Below are positions 18,341 to 27,367 of a DNA stretch of 64,000 nucleotides, piece by piece. Both the position numbers and the translations under genes were made by a program. The number at the start of each line of letters is the position of its first letter. Position 1 is the stretch's first letter. The stretch spans positions 124,001 to 188,000 of the forward strand of contig NZ_PNYA01000002.1 in the NCBI RefSeq assembly GCF_002879885.1, read 5' to 3'. Source of the DNA: Trinickia dabaoshanensis. GTDB taxonomy: Bacteria > Pseudomonadota > Gammaproteobacteria > Burkholderiales > Burkholderiaceae. The notes beneath the pieces were generated by a model. That model did no database searches. It was not told the origin of the DNA and saw nothing but the letters and a program-made list of their open reading frames with translations.

Positions 18341-18871
18341 TTATTCGCCTTGCTTGTCTTCACCATCGCCGCGCGCGCCGGTTTCACCGGCCAGCGCCTG
18401 CAACTGCTGCGTATTCGCGAGCACCTCGCTCAGCAGGCTCTCGAGCTTGTCGTTGCTCGCGAGCTTGTTGCGCAGATCGGCCAGCTTCGAGCGCGCTTCG
18501 AGCAAACGGCGCAGCGGCTCGATTTGCTCGACGACGGCGTCGGGTCCGAAATCTTCCATTGAGCGGAAACGCAGATCCACGCCGAACGAGCCGCCCGCGT
18601 CCGTCAATTGATTCTTGACCTGGAACGCCGCGCGCGGCTCGACGCCTTTCATGACGTCGTCGAAGTTGTCGCGGTCGATGCTGACGAACTTGCGGTCGCG
18701 CAGCTTCGGTTGTTCGATCTCCGACTGCCCGCCGAGGTCTGCCACGACCCCCACGACGAACGGCAGTTCCTTGACCTCGATCGCGTCGCCGCGCTCGACT
18801 TCATAGGTCAGCTGCACGCGCGGCGGCCGCACTTTTTGCAGACGTTTTTGGATGCTTTCTTTCTTCGCCAT
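18341..18871 (-). CDS. tssB: T6SS sheath small subunit TssB
   Basis: TssB (VipA) partners TssC in the contractile sheath. The 176-residue protein starts MAKKESIQKRLQKVRPPRV, and its internal ELPFVVGVVADLGGQ strand is characteristic of the family. The C-terminal helix (LLEARSKLADLRNKLASN) is the part that ClpV and TssC normally contact. A GGGGAG ribosome-binding site precedes the ATG. It is the second gene of the leftward operon, 38 nt after the lipoprotein gene. Confidence 0.96.
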   Translation of the reverse strand: MAKKESIQKRLQKVRPPRVQLTYEVERGDAIEVKELPFVVGVVADLGGQSEIEQPKLRDRKFVSIDRDNFDDVMKGVEPRAAFQVKNQLTDAGGSFGVDLRFRSMEDFGPDAVVEQIEPLRRLLEARSKLADLRNKLASNDKLESLLSEVLANTQQLQALAGETGARGDGEDKQGE

Positions 18872-18909
18872 CGATGACTCCCCGAAGCGACTAGGTCAAA
18901 AAGGGCCGA

Positions 18910-19581
18910 TCAGCGAAGCGCACTGAAGGGATCGGATGCACCGCCGCTCTTGGCGGGCTGAGCCGGTGCGGCACTCTTGGCCGGCGGCGCGCTCGGCGGC
19001 GGCACGGCCGCATCGCTCTCGGCGGCTTTGTCCGCGGGCTTTTGGGCCGCAGCGACGGGGCGGCGCACATAGCGGCGCTTCTTCGCGACGGACTTCTTCT
19101 CGACTTCCTCGGGGAACAACGTGCTTTCGCCGAGGGTGTCGCGCAGTTGGTGAGCGAGCACCGCGGCGTCCGACTTCGCATCGCCGGCGAGCGCCGCATC
19201 CTGCCGCAACTGGCCGAGCGACTCCGTCGCGACGCGCAGACCGCTCACCGCCAGCACGCTCTTCGCGTCGCGATCGCTTTGATCGCGCGACAGCGCTTCT
19301 TGCGCCGCCACGATGGCCTGGCCGTAATGCGCTTGTTGGAATTGGATCTGGGCGATGCGCGACCATGGCTCCTCGCGCGTCGGATCCATCTTCGTCAGTT
19401 GATCGTAGAGCGCGAGTGCGCGCGACTGATCGCCGCCCTTGGCCACGGCATCGGCGTCGGAAAGCGCTTTGTTGAACGCTTCGGGCGATGCGGGCGCACC
19501 GGAATTTTGCGTCGCGCAGCCGACCAGCGCGGCGCACACGAGCACCGCCGCGGAAAATTGAGAAAGTCGTTGTTTCATCAT
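18910..19581 (-). CDS. TPR-containing lipoprotein heading the T6SS operon (TagM-like)
   Basis: A 223-residue protein with a lipoprotein signal peptide (lipobox LVGC, Cys at about residue 22). Two to three TPR-like helix pairs follow (about 35-115, e.g. ALALYDQLTKMDPTREEPW and AIVAAQEALSRDQ), and the tail is Ala/Pro/Lys-rich. The position between tssJ and tssB matches an accessory lipoprotein found in Burkholderia T6SS loci, which I believe is called TagM; its function is not established. Two ATGs are adjacent (19581 and 19578). It is the first gene of the long leftward operon. Confidence 0.82.
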   Translation of the reverse strand: MMKQRLSQFSAAVLVCAALVGCATQNSGAPASPEAFNKALSDADAVAKGGDQSRALALYDQLTKMDPTREEPWSRIAQIQFQQAHYGQAIVAAQEALSRDQSDRDAKSVLAVSGLRVATESLGQLRQDAALAGDAKSDAAVLAHQLRDTLGESTLFPEEVEKKSVAKKRRYVRRPVAAAQKPADKAAESDAAVPPPSAPPAKSAAPAQPAKSGGASDPFSALR

Positions 19582-19920
19582 TCTTACTTACTGCCAGGCA
19601 GCTTATTAATTCTCGGGAGGGAAACCGCAACTTTGCTTTGCGGCGAGTGCGCGCGTATAGTACCGGCCAATTTTCGATAATTCAACTAGGCCGCACCAAA
19701 TGAGATTCCTCTGGCTTTGAATACGGGGCAATATCCCAGATAGATCGATTGAGGATGTCGAAATAATTTCCGAATCCAATACGTTAAGAAATGTGAAGTG
19801 GAAAAAATTTCCGCCCCTTGTATTCCGGCGGATTCGAGATAGACAAACTTGTACGTCACAACCGATCGCCTTGGCAGCGTCGGATTGCCAACCGCCACTC
19901 GAACGCGGTTGAATGGAAAA
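19582..19920. other. AT-rich divergent regulatory region of the T6SS
   Basis: This 339-bp gap separates the leftward tagM-tssB operon from the rightward tssJKL operon. It is visibly richer in A and T than its surroundings, especially 19690-19860, and codes for nothing convincing. A sigma-70 promoter for the leftward operon can be seen; none is clear for tssJ. A small dyad GGAAA-N4-TTTCC lies near 19800. AT-rich T6SS control regions are often bound by H-NS-like silencers, but no site can be proved here. Confidence 0.6.
19657..19685 (-). promoter_or_regulatory. Candidate sigma-70 promoter of the tagM-tssB-C-hcp-E-F-G-H-A operon
   Basis: On the minus strand TTGAAT is followed after exactly 17 nt by TACTAT. 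The predicted start is near 19650, about 70 nt before the ATG of the lipoprotein gene. Both hexamers match 4 of 6 consensus bases and the spacing is ideal, but this is a visual call. Confidence 0.5.
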
Positions 19921-20580
19921 ATGCTTCAACTTGCACGGGGTGCCGGCGTGGGTCGTAAAGTTCGCGGATTTCATTTTTGGTCGCGCCTCGCATGGCCGCT
20001 TGCCGTGTGCGCGTTATTGGGCGGCTGCGCCGCCGGCGTTTCGGTGCTCGGCGCCGCGGCTTCCACGGCGCTGCAAGCCGCCGGTATCGGCAAACCGCCG
20101 GTGCCCGATTCGCAGAAGCCGCCGCGCGATATCCCGCTCACGCTTGCCGCCGCGAACAACCTGAACGCGGCCACCGACAACCATCCGCTCGCGCTCGTCG
20201 TGCGGCTTTATGCGTTGAAGGACCCCACCTCGTTCCAGCAGGCGCCGTTCGATACGTTCACCGATCCCGCCAAGGAGAAAAGCACGCTCGGGGCCGATTT
20301 GCTCAGCGTCCGTGAGGTCACGCTCATTCCCGGACAGCATTACCAAATGACCGAAAAGGTGACGCGCGAAGCGCAAGCGTTCGGCGTCGTCGCATTGTTT
20401 CGCGACCCGGCCCTGCAGCGTTGGAAATTCGCCTTCGACCCAGCTAAATCCGAGAAATCCGGCATAATGATCGGCCTTCACAACTGCGCGATGACCGTCA
20501 CGAGCGGCGCAGTCATCTCGCCCGATCCGCAATTGCCGATGCAAGCGCTCAATCTGCTTTCGTCCGTCAGTTGCGGCTAG
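19921..20580 (+). CDS. tssJ: T6SS outer-membrane lipoprotein TssJ
   Basis: TssJ anchors the TssJLM complex in the outer membrane. The ORF has a lipoprotein signal (h-region LAWPLAVCALLGG, lipobox LLGGC) followed by a compact beta-rich domain with PLALVVRLYALKDPTSFQQAPFD split over two conserved stretches (LALVVRLYALKD, FQQAPFDTF), typical of TssJ. The ATG at 19921 is chosen; it gives 219 residues with Cys near 36. A GTG at 19948 would give a shorter, more usual signal peptide, and a TTG at 19849 a longer one. It is the first gene of tssJKL, 89 nt before tssK. Confidence 0.87.
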   Translation: MLQLARGAGVGRKVRGFHFWSRLAWPLAVCALLGGCAAGVSVLGAAASTALQAAGIGKPPVPDSQKPPRDIPLTLAAANNLNAATDNHPLALVVRLYALKDPTSFQQAPFDTFTDPAKEKSTLGADLLSVREVTLIPGQHYQMTEKVTREAQAFGVVALFRDPALQRWKFAFDPAKSEKSGIMIGLHNCAMTVTSGAVISPDPQLPMQALNLLSSVSCG

Positions 20581-20669
20581 GGAACCGGTCAAAGACCCGT
20601 TGTGCGGCGAGTCCAACGCCTGTCGCGGCGGCCACGTGCAATTTATGAAAACCTGATAGTGAAATCGAG

Positions 20670-22016
20670 ATGAGTTATTCGGCGAAATTGCTTTGGGGCG
20701 AGGGGCTCTTTCTGCGGCCCCAGCATTTCCAACAACAAGACGCCTATCACGAGGCGCGGGTGTTCGAATCGATACGCGCCATTCAGCCCTTCAACTGGGG
20801 CTTGCGCAGCGTGCGGTTCGACGCCGACGCATTGGCGAACAATCTGCTGCGTCTGTCCGAACTCTCTCTCGTGTTTCCAGACGGCACGCTCTTCTCGGCC
20901 CCGCTGGCCGACGAACTGCCGCAGCCGATCGCGCTCGACACGCTGCCCGAGGGCGTCGGCGAGTTCATGTTCTATCTCGCGCTGCATCCGCTGCGCGAGA
21001 CGGGCGGCAACTGCGCCGACGAATCGACGGACGCCTTCGTGTCGCGCTACGCGTCCAAGCAAGCGAGCGTTCCCGATCAATTCACCGATGCGGCGGTGGC
21101 CAACCTGACGTTCCTCAAGACGCGCGTGAAGCTGATCAGCCATACCGAGCCGCGCGCGCAATTGCACGCCGTGCCGCTCGCACGGCTGCGGCGCACGGCC
21201 ACCTCGGGGTTCGAGATCGACGAGTCGTTCGTGCCGCCGTGTTTGGCCGTGGAGGCATCGCCCATTCTCCACCAGCGCCTTCGTCAACTGATCGACGCAC
21301 TGCAAGCGAAAGTGAGCGCGCTGTACGGCTTCCACCGCGAGCCGACGAAAAACATCATCGAATTCCGCTCGGGCGACATCGCCTCGTTTTGGCTGCTGCA
21401 CACGGCCAACGGCGCCGTCGCCTCGCTCGTGCATTTGCTGCAGCAGCCCACGCTGCACCCCGAGCGCCTGTTCCAAGAGTTGCTGCGCTTGGCCGGACAG
21501 TTGATGACGTTTTCCAAGCGCTATACGCTGGCCGAATTGCCGGCCTATCGGCACGACGATCCCGGCGCGGGCTTCGCGCTGCTCGATACGATGGTGCGCG
21601 ATCTGCTCGAAACCGTCATTTCCACGCGCTACTTCGCGATCGCGCTCGACGAGGTGCGTCCGTCGTTCCACGTGGGCCGGCTCGATTCGGGCAAGATCGA
21701 CGAAAAGACCACGTTCTTTCTGGCCGTCTCGGCCGACATGCCCGCCGTCGAACTCGTCGAAGCCGTACCGGCCCGCTTCAAAGTGGGCGCGCCCGACGAC
21801 GTGGACAAGCTCGTGCTTTCGGCGATGCCGGGCGTGCGGCTCGTCTACACGCCGCAAGTGCCGCCGGCCGTACCGGTGCGTCCCGGCGCTTGCTATTTCG
21901 CGTTCGAATCTCGCAGTAGCCTCTACGACCGAATGCTGCAGGCACAATCGGCGATGATCTATGCGCCGTCCGGCATCAACGACCTCAAACTCGAACTTAT
22001 CGCGGTCACGTCATGA
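20670..22016 (+). CDS. tssK: T6SS baseplate-membrane adaptor TssK
   Basis: TssK trimers link the baseplate to the TssL/TssM cytoplasmic domains. The 448-residue protein has the family N-terminus (LLWGEGLFLRPQHFQQQD) and normal length. The C-terminal head domain ends in LYDRMLQAQSAMIYAPSGI. The gene overlaps tssL by 4 nt (ATGA), which suggests coupled translation of two directly interacting partners. Confidence 0.96.
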   Translation: MSYSAKLLWGEGLFLRPQHFQQQDAYHEARVFESIRAIQPFNWGLRSVRFDADALANNLLRLSELSLVFPDGTLFSAPLADELPQPIALDTLPEGVGEFMFYLALHPLRETGGNCADESTDAFVSRYASKQASVPDQFTDAAVANLTFLKTRVKLISHTEPRAQLHAVPLARLRRTATSGFEIDESFVPPCLAVEASPILHQRLRQLIDALQAKVSALYGFHREPTKNIIEFRSGDIASFWLLHTANGAVASLVHLLQQPTLHPERLFQELLRLAGQLMTFSKRYTLAELPAYRHDDPGAGFALLDTMVRDLLETVISTRYFAIALDEVRPSFHVGRLDSGKIDEKTTFFLAVSADMPAVELVEAVPARFKVGAPDDVDKLVLSAMPGVRLVYTPQVPPAVPVRPGACYFAFESRSSLYDRMLQAQSAMIYAPSGINDLKLELIAVTS

Positions 22017-22795
22017 GTCAAATGCCTTCGCTGTTCGGCGCCAATGCGCCGTCGTCCGCGCCGCCCTCGGCCTCGACCGAGGCGAACGTCCAAGCACGCT
22101 CGTTGCGCGACTTGCTGTACGACGGCTTTTTCATGGTGTTTTTGCTCAAGCAAGGACGCGAACCCGACGATGCGGGCGAGTTCAGCGCTCGCGTGCAGGC
22201 GTTCCTCGCCGATTTCGAACGCGGCGCGAAAAAGCTCAATGCGCCGGCCGACGACATCTACGCCTCGAAGTTCGCGTTTTGCGCGGCGATCGACGAAGCG
22301 GTGCTCGCCTCGGGATTCAAGATCCGCGCCGAGTGGGAGCGCCGGCCGCTGCAGCTCGTTTTGTTCGGCGAACAGTTGGCCGGAGAGAAATTCTTCGAGC
22401 TGCTCGAATCGTGCCGGGCGCAAGGCGCGGCACGCCTGCAATCGCTCGAGGTTTTCCATCTGTGCCTGCTGCTGGGCTTCCAAGGCAAGTACTTGCTCGA
22501 AGGACCCGAGAAGCTCTCTTATTTGACGGGCCGGCTCGGCGACGAGATCGCCCAAATGAAGGGCAAGCGCGCCCCGTTCGCGCCGCATTGGACGCTACCC
22601 GATCAGATCGCACACCGGCTCAAGCACGAATTGCCGCTGTGGACGATCGGCGCCGTCTTCGCGCTCGTCGCGCTCGGCGCGTATTTCAGCCTCAATACCT
22701 ACTTGCGAGGCTCCACGATGCGCGCGCTCGCGCCGTACTCGCAACTGATCCTGCCTGAAGCGCAATCGGCCAACCTGACCATTTCGCTGCCCTAA
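22013..22795 (+). CDS. tssL: T6SS inner-membrane protein TssL (short DotU form)
   Basis: TssL is a bitopic inner-membrane protein whose cytoplasmic hook domain binds TssK and TssM. The 260-residue protein has the DotU domain (about 30-190, with DLLYDGFFMVFLLKQ and FCAAIDEAVL) and a single C-terminal transmembrane helix at about 205-226, followed by a short periplasmic tail. It has no OmpA-type extension, unlike the longer TssL versions, so cell-wall anchoring must come from another protein; the OmpA-family protein at 7125 is the obvious candidate. Confidence 0.96.
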   Translation: MSQMPSLFGANAPSSAPPSASTEANVQARSLRDLLYDGFFMVFLLKQGREPDDAGEFSARVQAFLADFERGAKKLNAPADDIYASKFAFCAAIDEAVLASGFKIRAEWERRPLQLVLFGEQLAGEKFFELLESCRAQGAARLQSLEVFHLCLLLGFQGKYLLEGPEKLSYLTGRLGDEIAQMKGKRAPFAPHWTLPDQIAHRLKHELPLWTIGAVFALVALGAYFSLNTYLRGSTMRALAPYSQLILPEAQSANLTISLP

Positions 22796-22796
22796 A

Positions 22797-22834
22797 GCGA
22801 AAGCGGGGCAGCCGCACCGCCTGCCCCGCTTCGC
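22797..22834. terminator. Hairpin terminator candidate after tssL
   Basis: GCGAAAGCGGGGCAG pairs with CTGCCCCGCTTCGC around a 9-nt loop, with one bulged A, directly after the tssL stop. It lies between convergent tssL and the oxidoreductase gene and could serve both directions. There is no strong T-run. Confidence 0.6.
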
Positions 22835-22855
22835 TCGCCACACGTCCTATCTCAA

Positions 22856-23869
22856 TCAGAATCCCTCGAGCACGATCTTGCCGCGCGCGCGGCCGCTCTC
22901 GATCAGCGCGTGCGCCCGCTTGAGGTTCGCCGCATCGATTTTTCCGAAATGATCGCTCAACGTCGTACGCAGCGTGCCGGCATCGATCAGCGCCGCCGCG
23001 CGATCGAGCAGTTCGTGCTGCGCGATTTGATCCGGCGTATCGAACATCGAGCGCGTGAACATGAACTCCCAATGCAGCGAGACGCTCTTGCGTTTGAGCT
23101 GGCGAACGTCGATGAGGCTCGGATCGTCGATGAGCGCGACGCTGCCCTGCGGCTTGATCGCCTCGACGATTTGCGGGAAATGCGCGTCGGTGTGTGTAAG
23201 GCTCGCGATGTGATCGACCGTGCCCACGCCGATGCGCGCGAGTTCCTCGGCCAGCGGCTTGGTGTGGTCGATGACGTGATGCGCCCCGAGCTCGCTGACC
23301 CACTTGGCGGTTTCGGGCCGCGAGGCCGTACCGATGACGGTCAGTCCCGTGAGTTGGCGCGCAAGCTGCACGAGAATCGAACCCACGCCGCCCGCCGCGC
23401 CGATCACGAGCAGCGACCGGCCCGCCGGCCCGGCGCCTTCCGGAACCCGCAATCGATCGAACAGCAGCTCCCAAGCGGTGATCGTCGTCAGCGGCAACGC
23501 GGCGGCGTGGGCGAAGTCGAGCGATACCGGCATGCGGCCGACGATGCGCTCGTCGACCACATGCAGTTCACTGTTCGTGCCGGCGCGCGTGAGCGAGCCC
23601 GCGTACCAGACCTTGTCGCCGGGCCGAAACAGCGTCACGCCGGCCCCGGCCGCGCGCACGACACCGGCGGCATCCCAGCCGATGACTTTCGGCTGTCCCG
23701 GCTCCGGGGCGACACCCCCGCGTATCTTCGTATCGACCGGATTGACCGAGACGGCCCGCACCTCGACCAGCAAATCGCGTGGACCGGGCTGCGGATCGGG
23801 CAATTGCACGTCCACCAGCGATTCGGGATCGTCGATCGGCAAATTACGGAAGTAGGCGACGGCTTTCAT
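22856..23869 (-). CDS. MDR-family zinc-type alcohol dehydrogenase-like / quinone oxidoreductase
   Basis: A 337-residue medium-chain dehydrogenase/reductase. The N-terminal GroES-like domain (EVRAVSVNPVDTKIR) leads to a Rossmann domain with the NAD(P)H motif GAAGGVGS near residue 155. The pattern matches the quinone-oxidoreductase-like branch that generally lacks catalytic zinc despite its zinc-type ADH name. The substrate is unknown; reduction of quinones or reactive enones is the usual activity. The ATG at 23869 is preceded by AAGGAG at 8 nt, which rules out a 32-codon upstream extension. It is unrelated to the T6SS genes next to it. Confidence 0.85.
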   Translation of the reverse strand: MKAVAYFRNLPIDDPESLVDVQLPDPQPGPRDLLVEVRAVSVNPVDTKIRGGVAPEPGQPKVIGWDAAGVVRAAGAGVTLFRPGDKVWYAGSLTRAGTNSELHVVDERIVGRMPVSLDFAHAAALPLTTITAWELLFDRLRVPEGAGPAGRSLLVIGAAGGVGSILVQLARQLTGLTVIGTASRPETAKWVSELGAHHVIDHTKPLAEELARIGVGTVDHIASLTHTDAHFPQIVEAIKPQGSVALIDDPSLIDVRQLKRKSVSLHWEFMFTRSMFDTPDQIAQHELLDRAAALIDAGTLRTTLSDHFGKIDAANLKRAHALIESGRARGKIVLEGF

Positions 23870-24075
23870 GAGCGGGGCTCCTTGGCTTGGATGACGGGGC
23901 AGCGGCGGCAAGGGCGCCGCTGCGATGCATGCGATGCCCATCATCGACGCTTGCGCGCCGCACAAACAGTGCCTATGCGCTTTTACAGTTTCGTCGCCGC
24001 GATGAAAATCGCTTCGACGTGCATCGCGGCCATCGCCGGGCTATCCCGAGCTTCAAGCGCGGGCCTGCCTTGCCG

Positions 24076-25770
24076 CTACGGCGCCAGCACCGATTGCACG
24101 CACTCGTCCACGCTGAGTTCGTGAAGCGCGTCGCGCGGCAATGTTTCATCGGCCGCCCGGCTCAGCACCTCGAGCACGCGCGGTTTCAAGCGCACGAGCA
24201 GGAGCCGCTGCCCATGCGCGCGCAATTCCGCGGCGAAGATGCGCAGCGCCTCGATCGCCGTGCCGTCGACGTCGGGCGTCTCCTCCAAGCTGAGCATGAC
24301 CGTCGCGGGCGTGCTCGCTTGCGCGGCGATGAGCTTGCGCACCTCGCTGAGCACGCGGTCGGCGTTCGCGAAAAAGAGCGGCGCCTCCGGTCGCAAGATC
24401 ATGATGCTGTCGACAGGGCGGGCATCCGCATGCGTCGATAGATCGACGAAATCGTGGCTGTCGCGCAAGCGCCCGAGTACGCTCACCATCGGCTCGGAAA
24501 AATCGCGCAGCGTCAGCAGCAAGCTCACGCCGATCGCGACCAACAAGCCGTGCAGCACGCCGAGCACGAGCACGCCGGCCAATGCGGCAATCGCGGTGAG
24601 CCGGTCGCGACGCCAGACCCAGTAGGGGCGAAACGCGTCGGGATGCAGCGAATGGCTCACGGCATAGATGACGATGGCCGCGAGCACGGGCTCCGGAATG
24701 CGGGCGAGCTCGGGCCGCAAGAAGGCGACGATGAGCCCGACGACGATCGCCGCGACGAGCCCGGCCCAACGCGTCTGCGCGCCCGCCGCCTCGTTGGCCG
24801 ACGTGGCCGAGTAGCCCGCGCCGACGGGCATGCCTTGCAACAGACCCGACACGACGTTGGCGCCGCCGAGCGCGACGAGATCGCGATTGGCCGACATCTC
24901 GTCGCCGTGCTTGAGCGCGAAACTGCGAATCGACCCGTACGACTCCGCGTAGAGAATGAGCATCAGCGCGAACGCGAGTTCGGCCGTTTGAACCCACTGC
25001 GTTCGCGCGAATGCGGGCAGCCCGACGTGTACGTCCCGCACGTCGATCGCGCCGACGACGGCGATGCCCCACCGATGCCAATCGATGAAATACCCGGCAC
25101 CGATGCCGAGCACGATGACCACGAGCGTCGCCGGAATCCGCGCGCGCCGGCCGAGCGCGAACAAGATCGCGAGCGCTGCGCCGCCCAAGGCAACGCTGTG
25201 GACGTTCCACGCGAGCGCCTGCCGCGCGAGATCGAAAGCCATGCGCGGCACGTCGCCGTAATGCGACGATACGCCGAGGATGCTCGGCAACTGTTTGACG
25301 ACGATCGTGAACGCGAGCCCGAACGCGAACCCGCGCAGCACCGGCTTGGCGACGAAATCGGACATGCCACCCAAGCGCGCGAAGCCCGCCAGCGCGAACA
25401 AAAAGCCCGTCGCCGCGACGAGCGCGGCGGCATAAGCCAGTTGCGCCGCGCCGCCGCCCGCTTGCGCGTTGACCGTGGCCGCCAGCACCGCCGCGGACGA
25501 GGACGTGGAGGAGACGATGGCGAACCGGCTGCGCCCGAGCAGAGCATAGACGGTCAGACCGGCGAGCAGCGCGACGAGGCCCGCCTGCGGCGGCATGTTG
25601 GCGATGCCGGCATAAGCGACGGCTTCGGGCAGCAGCAAGCCGGCGATCGACATCCCCGCGAGCACATCCTTCAGGACGCGCTGCGCCGGCGGTTTGCGCG
25701 CGCCGGGCCGCGCATATTCCGACGGGTCTTGCAGATGCGCCGCCGCGGCGTGCCCCGTATCGATCGTCAT
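24076..25770 (-). CDS. SulP-family anion transporter with STAS domain
   Basis: A 564-residue inner-membrane protein. About ten to twelve hydrophobic helices (roughly 35-420) include the SulP signature region LLPEAVAYAGIANMPPQAGL. A cytoplasmic STAS domain follows at about 440-550, with LSLEETPDVDGTAIEAL. SulP proteins carry sulfate, bicarbonate or dicarboxylates; the sequence does not decide the substrate. The ATG at 25770 starts 16 nt after the upstream ParB-like gene; an upstream extension of 65 codons overlapping that gene was rejected. Confidence 0.9.
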   Translation of the reverse strand: MTIDTGHAAAAHLQDPSEYARPGARKPPAQRVLKDVLAGMSIAGLLLPEAVAYAGIANMPPQAGLVALLAGLTVYALLGRSRFAIVSSTSSSAAVLAATVNAQAGGGAAQLAYAAALVAATGFLFALAGFARLGGMSDFVAKPVLRGFAFGLAFTIVVKQLPSILGVSSHYGDVPRMAFDLARQALAWNVHSVALGGAALAILFALGRRARIPATLVVIVLGIGAGYFIDWHRWGIAVVGAIDVRDVHVGLPAFARTQWVQTAELAFALMLILYAESYGSIRSFALKHGDEMSANRDLVALGGANVVSGLLQGMPVGAGYSATSANEAAGAQTRWAGLVAAIVVGLIVAFLRPELARIPEPVLAAIVIYAVSHSLHPDAFRPYWVWRRDRLTAIAALAGVLVLGVLHGLLVAIGVSLLLTLRDFSEPMVSVLGRLRDSHDFVDLSTHADARPVDSIMILRPEAPLFFANADRVLSEVRKLIAAQASTPATVMLSLEETPDVDGTAIEALRIFAAELRAHGQRLLLVRLKPRVLEVLSRAADETLPRDALHELSVDECVQSVLAP

Positions 25771-25786
25771 GGCATCGAACGTCGGA

Positions 25787-26413
25787 TTACCGGACCGTGC
25801 TCGCGCCCGACCAGCCCGGCAAGTAGCGAGCCTCGGCGTCGTGCGCACAGGCGAGCGCCGCGTCGAGGGCCTTGTCGAAGTTTTTGCGAATGCGCTTCTC
25901 GGCAATCCGCGGGCGCAGATAATCCGCCCATAAGAACTCGCTGAACGGCGTCGTGTCCTTGGCAAAGCCGCCGACGCGGCGCAGCTCGCCCGCCAAGCTG
26001 CGATAAGGGTCGTCGACGAGTTCGGTCAAACGGCTCGGCAACCGGTCGTAATCGTGCCGTGTGTCGTCGGGGCCGAACGGATGCACCCACTGGAAGTGCT
26101 CCATCATGCGCCAGAAGATAACCGGGTCCAACCAAGATAGATCGCGCAGCACGATCATCTGCACGCGGCGCTCGCCCTCCTCGATGAGCGCCAAACCGAG
26201 GTGGTGGTGATCGACGACGAAGTACTGTTGGCCCGGACCCAATACGGCCGGGAACCAGTGCGTGGAAATCGCCTGTGCGCGGGCCTTCTTATCGAGCGAC
26301 TTCCAATGCGTGCGCTTGAGCTCGACCTCGTGATAGCCCACGGTGATTTGCGTGGGCCGCAACGCGTCGAGTTCGGCCGGTATGAGGCGAACGTCGCTAG
26401 TCGGACCTTGCAT
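25787..26413 (-). CDS. ParB-like nuclease-fold protein (ParBc_2 type)
   Basis: A 208-residue soluble protein of the putative ParB-like nuclease group. The region LRPTQITVGYHEVELKRTHW gives the family start, and YFVVDHHHLGLALIEEG carries the conserved D-x-H-H pattern expected at the nucleotide- or DNA-binding pocket. These proteins are not chromosome partitioning factors, and their role is poorly known. It lies 16 nt upstream of the SulP gene on the same strand, so the two are probably co-transcribed. Confidence 0.75.
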   Translation of the reverse strand: MQGPTSDVRLIPAELDALRPTQITVGYHEVELKRTHWKSLDKKARAQAISTHWFPAVLGPGQQYFVVDHHHLGLALIEEGERRVQMIVLRDLSWLDPVIFWRMMEHFQWVHPFGPDDTRHDYDRLPSRLTELVDDPYRSLAGELRRVGGFAKDTTPFSEFLWADYLRPRIAEKRIRKNFDKALDAALACAHDAEARYLPGWSGASTVR

Positions 26414-26501
26414 GACTCCCCCTCCTCGTTACCTCGCTACCTCGTTATGAACCGCTTTTCGGTGGCGCCTTCCCCCGGACAACCGGCGCCCGCCCGCTCG
26501 C

Positions 26502-27188
26502 TCAACGGCTGCCGCCGTTCGATGCGATGTGGCCCGACGACTTCTTGCGCAAGAGCTTGTACGCCGCGGCCAGCGCCACGGGCACGATCGCCGCGCCCAC
26601 ACCCACGAGCACGATCAAGTTCAAGTACTGGCGAATGAACGGGATATTGCCGAAGAAGTACCCCGCCAGCACGAGCAACAGCACCCACAGCGCGGCCCCG
26701 GTCACATTGAAGAATTGGAACCGGCCCATGCGCATGTCCGAGACGCCGGCGACGAACGGTGCGAACGTACGCACGACCGGAATGAAGCGCGCGAGCACGA
26801 TCGTCTTGCCGCCATGGCGCTCGTAGAAGTTGTGCGTCTTTTGCAGCGCGGCGCGATCGAGAAAGCGCTCCAAGATCGGGATGTGCGTGTTGAACACCTT
26901 CGGCCCGATCGCCCGGCCGATCAAGTAATTGAGACTATTGCCGCCGATGGACGCCACGAGCAGCAGCGCGATCAGCGACGGCAAGCTCATCTCGCCCGTC
27001 GCGCAGAACGCCCCGCCGATGAACAGCAACGAATCGCCGGGCAAAAACGGCAATACGACCAACCCCGTCTCGCAAAAGACGATCAGGAACAATACGGCAT
27101 AGACCCAAGCGCCGTATTGATGGACGAAATCGCCGAGAAACTTGTCGATGTGCAGAATCAAGGCGACGAAATGAAGCAGCGTGTCCAA
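26502..27188 (-). CDS. DedA/VTT-family inner-membrane protein
   Basis: A 228-residue membrane protein of the DedA family, whose members act as undecaprenyl-phosphate or lipid flippases and support proton-motive-force homeostasis. The conserved motifs are FCETGLVVLPFLPGDSLLF, the glycine-rich GGNSLNYLIGR, and the re-entrant RFIPVVRTFAPFVAG with its essential arginines. The start is a TTG at 27188, 7 nt after an AGGAAGG ribosome-binding site. A TTG two codons earlier is too close to that site. It is divergent from mutL. Confidence 0.9.
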   Translation of the reverse strand: MDTLLHFVALILHIDKFLGDFVHQYGAWVYAVLFLIVFCETGLVVLPFLPGDSLLFIGGAFCATGEMSLPSLIALLLVASIGGNSLNYLIGRAIGPKVFNTHIPILERFLDRAALQKTHNFYERHGGKTIVLARFIPVVRTFAPFVAGVSDMRMGRFQFFNVTGAALWVLLLVLAGYFFGNIPFIRQYLNLIVLVGVGAAIVPVALAAAYKLLRKKSSGHIASNGGSR

Positions 27189-27367
27189 AGGCAATCCTTC
27201 CTAAAGGTCAAAACGAGCGAAGCGTCGCACGGTCGAACTCGCTTCCCGCGAGCAAGCGCCGACACCCTCGCGCCATGATACAGAAACCGCGCGGCCGGTC
27301 TCGAAACGGCGTGGCAAGCCTTGCCCACCGCGGAAATCGGCCGATGGCAAATCGCTATAATGGCGCC

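Noticed and set aside
19582-19920. Sigma-54 promoter for tssJKL
   Set aside because: No GG-N10-GC core was found; the nearest candidate at about 19800 has the wrong spacing.
23899-23923. Regulatory hairpin upstream of the MDR oxidoreductase gene
   Set aside because: A 9-bp GC stem exists (GCAGCGGCG/CGCCGCTGC), but such stems are common at this GC content and there is no T-run or other supporting feature.
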